The notes under the pieces were generated by a model, which worked only from the letters and a program-made list of their open reading frames with translations, did no database searches and had not been told where the DNA came from. This document shows, piece after piece, positions 61,428-64,000 of a stretch of 64,000 bases of DNA. Within the stretch, counting starts at the first letter, position 1. Each line of letters opens with the position of its first letter. Made by a program: the position numbers and the translations under genes. Source of the stretch: Aminobacter ciceronei (lineage in GTDB: Bacteria; Pseudomonadota; Alphaproteobacteria; Rhizobiales; Rhizobiaceae); NCBI RefSeq assembly GCF_014138625.1, contig NZ_JACJHY010000006.1:147930-211929 (forward strand). The letters run 5' to 3'.

Positions 61428-62273
61428 ATGACGAAAACCAACAGCCCGCGGCCGCTCGACCACGTGGTCCTGCCGACCGGTGACCTGACGCTGGCGCGCG
61501 ACCGGCTTGCCGCACTTGGATTCAGCGTCTCGCCGCAAGGCACGCACCCGTTCGGAACCATCAATTGCTGCGTCTATCTCAGCGACGGCACCTTCCTGGA
61601 GCCGCTTGCCGTCGGTGACCGGGTCGCGGCCGACAAGGCGGTTCGTGAAGGCAACGCGTTTGTTGCGCGCGATCGTGTCTTCCGCGACGCGCATGGCGAG
61701 GAGGGCTTTTCGGCCGTTGTGTTCGGATCCGGTGACGCCGACGCCGACCATACCGCGTTCGTGGCTGCAGGCGTATCCGCAGGCAGCCGGCTCGATTTTT
61801 CGCGTCCTTTCGTCGACGCCTCGGGCAGGTCCGACGTAGCATCGTTTCGGCTGGCCTTCGCTGCCCAGCCCAATGCCGATGCCGACGCCTTCTTTTTCAC
61901 CTGCGAGCGTGCCAACGTACCTGCCGTCGACCGGTCGGCGCTCCAGGCACATGCCAATGGCGCCAGACGCGTCTTGGCGATCGAGCTTGCTGCCGGAAAC
62001 ATCGCGGCGGCGGCCAAGTTGCTTGCGACAATCGCACGGAGTGCGGCCGACGATGCCGGCGTGGCACTCGCAAATGCGCGGCTAAGCATCCGCTACGGGC
62101 CATATGCGCCGGGCATTCGACTTGAAGCCATCGTCTTTGTCGTCGACGATCTTGCCGCGACAAGGGCGCTTCTTGTCGAACGCGCCGTCGCGCACGATCT
62201 AGACGGCCAGCGCCTTGTGGTTCCGGCTGCGCCGGGGCAGGGCGCAATCTTCATTTTCGAGGAGCAGAAATGA
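61428..62273 (+). CDS. Glyoxalase-like domain protein (VOC superfamily)
   Basis: 281 residues beginning [20 protein letters not shown]. Two beta-alpha-beta-beta-beta modules of the VOC fold, the second near residues 205-278 ([19 protein letters not shown]). Similar to the Glyoxalase_3 family. Candidate metal ligands are His in LDHVVLP and Glu in FLEPLAV. The substrate is unknown. ATGA overlap couples it to kdsA. Confidence 0.82.
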   Translation: MTKTNSPRPLDHVVLPTGDLTLARDRLAALGFSVSPQGTHPFGTINCCVYLSDGTFLEPLAVGDRVAADKAVREGNAFVARDRVFRDAHGEEGFSAVVFGSGDADADHTAFVAAGVSAGSRLDFSRPFVDASGRSDVASFRLAFAAQPNADADAFFFTCERANVPAVDRSALQAHANGARRVLAIELAAGNIAAAAKLLATIARSAADDAGVALANARLSIRYGPYAPGIRLEAIVFVVDDLAATRALLVERAVAHDLDGQRLVVPAAPGQGAIFIFEEQK

Positions 62274-63103
62274 CCAAGCCGAATGCAAATGTGACGGTCG
62301 GCAAGACCCTCTTCGCCAATGATGCGCCACTGTCGCTGATCGCCGGCCCGTGCCAGTTCGAATCGCGCCAGCATGCCTTCGACATGGCCGGCAAGCTCAA
62401 GGAACTTACCCAGAAACTCGGCATCGGCTTCGTCTACAAGTCAAGCTTCGACAAGGCCAACCGCAGCTCGCTGTCGAGCACGCGCGGCGCGGGCCTCGAA
62501 GCTGCGCTGCCCGCCTTCGCCGACCTGCGCAAGGAACTCGGTGTCACCGTCGTCACCGACGTCCACACCGAGGAGCAGTGCGCCATCGTCGCCGAAGTTG
62601 TCGACGTGCTGCAGATTCCGGCTTTCCTTAGCCGCCAGACCGACCTGCTGATTGCTGCCGCAAAAACCGGCAAGGTGGTCAACGTCAAGAAGGGCCAGTT
62701 CCTGGCGCCTTGGGACATGAAGAACGTGGTGGCAAAGGTGACCGGCTCGGGCAATCCGAACGTACTGGTGACCGAGCGCGGCACGTCGTTCGGCTACAAC
62801 ACGCTGGTCTCCGACATGCGCGGCCTGCCTGTCATGGCCGACATAGGCGCACCCGTGATCTTCGACGCCACCCATTCGGTGCAGCAGCCGGGCGGGCAGG
62901 GCGCCACCTCGGGCGGCGAGCGCCGCTTCGTCGAGACGCTGGCGCGGGCGGCCGTTGCCGTCGGCGTTGCCGGCGTGTTCATCGAAACACATGAAGACCC
63001 CGACAATTCGACCTCTTCGGACGGTCCCAATATGGTGCCGTTCAAGGACATGCCGGCCTTGCTCGAACGCCTGATGGCCTTCGACCGTATCGCCAAGGGC
63101 TGA
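62270..63103 (+). CDS. kdsA: 3-deoxy-8-phosphooctulonate synthase (KDO-8-P synthase)
   Basis: Condenses phosphoenolpyruvate and arabinose-5-phosphate to KDO-8-phosphate for the LPS core. 277 residues: [54 protein letters not shown] and [12 protein letters not shown]. Overlaps the glyoxalase-like gene by four bases. It complements the lipid A operon at 39.7-44.1 kb. Confidence 0.97.
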   Translation: MTKPNANVTVGKTLFANDAPLSLIAGPCQFESRQHAFDMAGKLKELTQKLGIGFVYKSSFDKANRSSLSSTRGAGLEAALPAFADLRKELGVTVVTDVHTEEQCAIVAEVVDVLQIPAFLSRQTDLLIAAAKTGKVVNVKKGQFLAPWDMKNVVAKVTGSGNPNVLVTERGTSFGYNTLVSDMRGLPVMADIGAPVIFDATHSVQQPGGQGATSGGERRFVETLARAAVAVGVAGVFIETHEDPDNSTSSDGPNMVPFKDMPALLERLMAFDRIAKG

Positions 63104-63192
63104 GGCAGGCTGTCTGCAACTCCAGCTTGAGCCCGGCTTGCGCCGGGCGTAGGCTCGCTTCCGTGACTGAGCGTATCAGCCGGAGAGCCTCC

Positions 63193-63396
63193 ATGTCTGT
63201 TGCCCGCGTTACCGAAATCACCTCGTCGTCGACCAAGAGCTTCAAGGACGCCATCGAAGAGGGCATCGCGCGCGCCTCGAAGACGCTCAAGAATGTCGAG
63301 GGCGCCTGGATTCAGGACCAGAAGGTCGTCGTCGAGGATGGCAAGATCGTCGCCTACCGGGTCAACATGAAAGTGACCTTCATCCTCAACGACTGA
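63193..63396 (+). CDS. Dodecin family protein
   Basis: 67-residue protein from ATG 63193: MSVARVTEITSSSTKSFKDA, then ARASKTLKNVEGAWIQDQKV and YRVNMKVTFILND. Dodecins form dodecameric shells that store flavins (or CoA); the Trp of the flavin-stacking site is present in GAWIQ. Monocistronic. Confidence 0.92.
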   Translation: MSVARVTEITSSSTKSFKDAIEEGIARASKTLKNVEGAWIQDQKVVVEDGKIVAYRVNMKVTFILND

Positions 63397-63488
63397 ACCG
63401 CCGGCATTCCTGTCGCCGGGAAAATCGGGGAACCTCCACGCCGGGGGATCGTTAGTCCTGCATCCACAAACCAACGAGGAGCAGGATC

Positions 63489-63854
63489 ATGACGACAGTC
63501 ACTGGTCACACCAAAGCCATTCCCGCATCCAGGGTCATCGGCACCAACGTTTACAACACGTCGGGCGAGACCATCGGAACGATCGAGGACGTGATGCTCG
63601 ACAAGCTGTCGAACGGCATCATGTTTGCCGTCATCGGTTTCGGCGGATTCCTGGGCATTGGCGAGCGCTACCACGCCATACCGTGGTCGACGCTGGACTT
63701 CGACAAGGGTCGCGGCGGCTATGTCGTCCCGTTTTCCAAGGAGCAGCTCAAGGCGGCACCCTCCTACTCGGTGAACGAACTGACCGAGGACGATGGCCGT
63801 CTGGCGCGCGATGCATCCTATGAACACTACCGCGTCGAGCCTTACTGGCACTAG
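63489..63854 (+). CDS. PRC-barrel domain protein
   Basis: 121 residues with a PRC-barrel beta domain (about residues 12-85): ASRVIGTNVYNTSGETIGTI, VMLDKLSNGIMFAVIGFGGF and HAIPWSTLDFD. Such stand-alone proteins are common in rhizobia, often stress-induced, and of unknown function. A GAGGAGCAGG ribosome-binding site precedes the ATG. Confidence 0.9.
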   Translation: MTTVTGHTKAIPASRVIGTNVYNTSGETIGTIEDVMLDKLSNGIMFAVIGFGGFLGIGERYHAIPWSTLDFDKGRGGYVVPFSKEQLKAAPSYSVNELTEDDGRLARDASYEHYRVEPYWH

Positions 63855-63882
63855 GCGTGCTGGTGGCGAATGCCTGACAAGC

Positions 63883-63906
63883 AAAAAGCCCCGCCGAAGC
63901 GGGGCT
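63883..63906 (-). terminator. Terminator for a minus-strand gene entering from the right
   Basis: Stem AGCCCCGC / GCGGGGCT with CGAA loop (TTCG on the minus strand). The run of five A (63883-63887) reads as T on the minus strand directly after the stem, so termination is leftward. There is no T run on the plus side. Confidence 0.8.
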
Positions 63907-63917
63907 CAGACTGCTGA

Positions 63918-63946
63918 CAAACCCCTGGCGAGAGTTGGGGGTTTGT
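63918..63946. repeat. Inverted repeat between the right-edge stop codon and terminator
   Basis: ACAAACCCC and GGGGTTTGT arms (9 bases) separated by about 12 bases, lying between the minus-strand stop codon at 63950 and the terminator. Probably an additional RNA hairpin at the 3' end of the same transcript. Confidence 0.6.
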
Positions 63947-63949
63947 GAT

Positions 63950-64000
63950 TCAGTGGGTGATGTTGAAGCGAGCCGGCCCTGAACAAACCGCACTTGAGAT
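63950..64000 (-). CDS. C-terminal end of an unidentified minus-strand gene (cut by window edge)
   Basis: The frame reading leftward from the edge is open for 16 codons and ends SGPARFNITH before TGA (63952-63950). The leftward terminator downstream supports a transcript in this direction. Too little is visible to name the product, and another frame cannot be excluded. Confidence 0.4.
   Translation of the reverse strand: MSSAVCSGPARFNITH

Overview
The window is a GC-rich stretch of alphaproteobacterial chromosome. Gene content and order (tpiA-secG-pyrG-kdsA; frr-uppS-cdsA-rseP-bamA-lpxD-fabZ-lpxA-lpxI-lpxB-gltA; ppiD-trpD-trpC-moaC-moeA-lexA), an SOS box of the GTTC-N7-GTTC type, an EipB/DUF1849 protein and a phasin point to Rhizobiales, most likely a Mesorhizobium- or Aminobacter-like Phyllobacteriaceae. 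This assignment rests on recognition of protein sequences and synteny, not on a database search.

Layout. 1-5.6 kb, minus strand: topA (3' end cut off by the window), dprA, plsY, a dihydroorotase-like pyrC' and pyrB. 5.8-13.3 kb: aidB-like acyl-CoA dehydrogenase, small membrane protein, ruvX, UPF0173 hydrolase, a secreted small protein, gatC-gatA, a DUF218 (YdcF/SanA) protein and a DUF599 protein. 13.6-19.5 kb: a 42-residue membrane peptide, sdaA, DUF1489, a VWA-J-domain gene pair, a penicillin-binding D,D-carboxypeptidase with SPOR domain, and a phasin with a palindromic operator. 19.7-30.7 kb: clpS-clpA, a membrane diguanylate cyclase, azlC-azlD, a decayed PAP2 gene, HIT and SMR proteins, ridA-gdpD-FemAB-like genes, eipB and DUF4031.

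31-44 kb is a large plus-strand core cluster: rpsB-tsf-pyrH-frr, then phospholipid and envelope genes uppS-cdsA-rseP-bamA, then lipid A genes lpxD-fabZ-lpxA-lpxI-lpxB. Together they link translation factors and UMP supply to undecaprenyl phosphate, CDP-diacylglycerol, outer-membrane protein assembly and lipid A disaccharide formation. 44.2-56.2 kb holds gltA and gltX (minus), comEC (plus), and the minus-strand run ppiD-trpD-trpC-moaC-moeA followed by self-regulated lexA. 56.3-63.9 kb, plus strand: tpiA, secG, an L,D-transpeptidase, pyrG, DUF1697, a glyoxalase-like gene, kdsA, dodecin and a PRC-barrel protein. A terminator and the last codons of a minus-strand reading frame lie at the right edge.

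Most of the window is ordinary core genome. I saw no prophage, IS element, CRISPR array, tRNA or rRNA. The points most worth checking are the catalytically degenerate dihydroorotase beside pyrB, the PAP2 pseudogene, TGC-type palindromes in front of both phasin and citrate synthase, a 33-residue insertion in GatA, a histone-H1-like tail on ClpA, the uncharacterised VWA/J-domain pair, and a perfect 14-bp hairpin in the tsf-pyrH gap.
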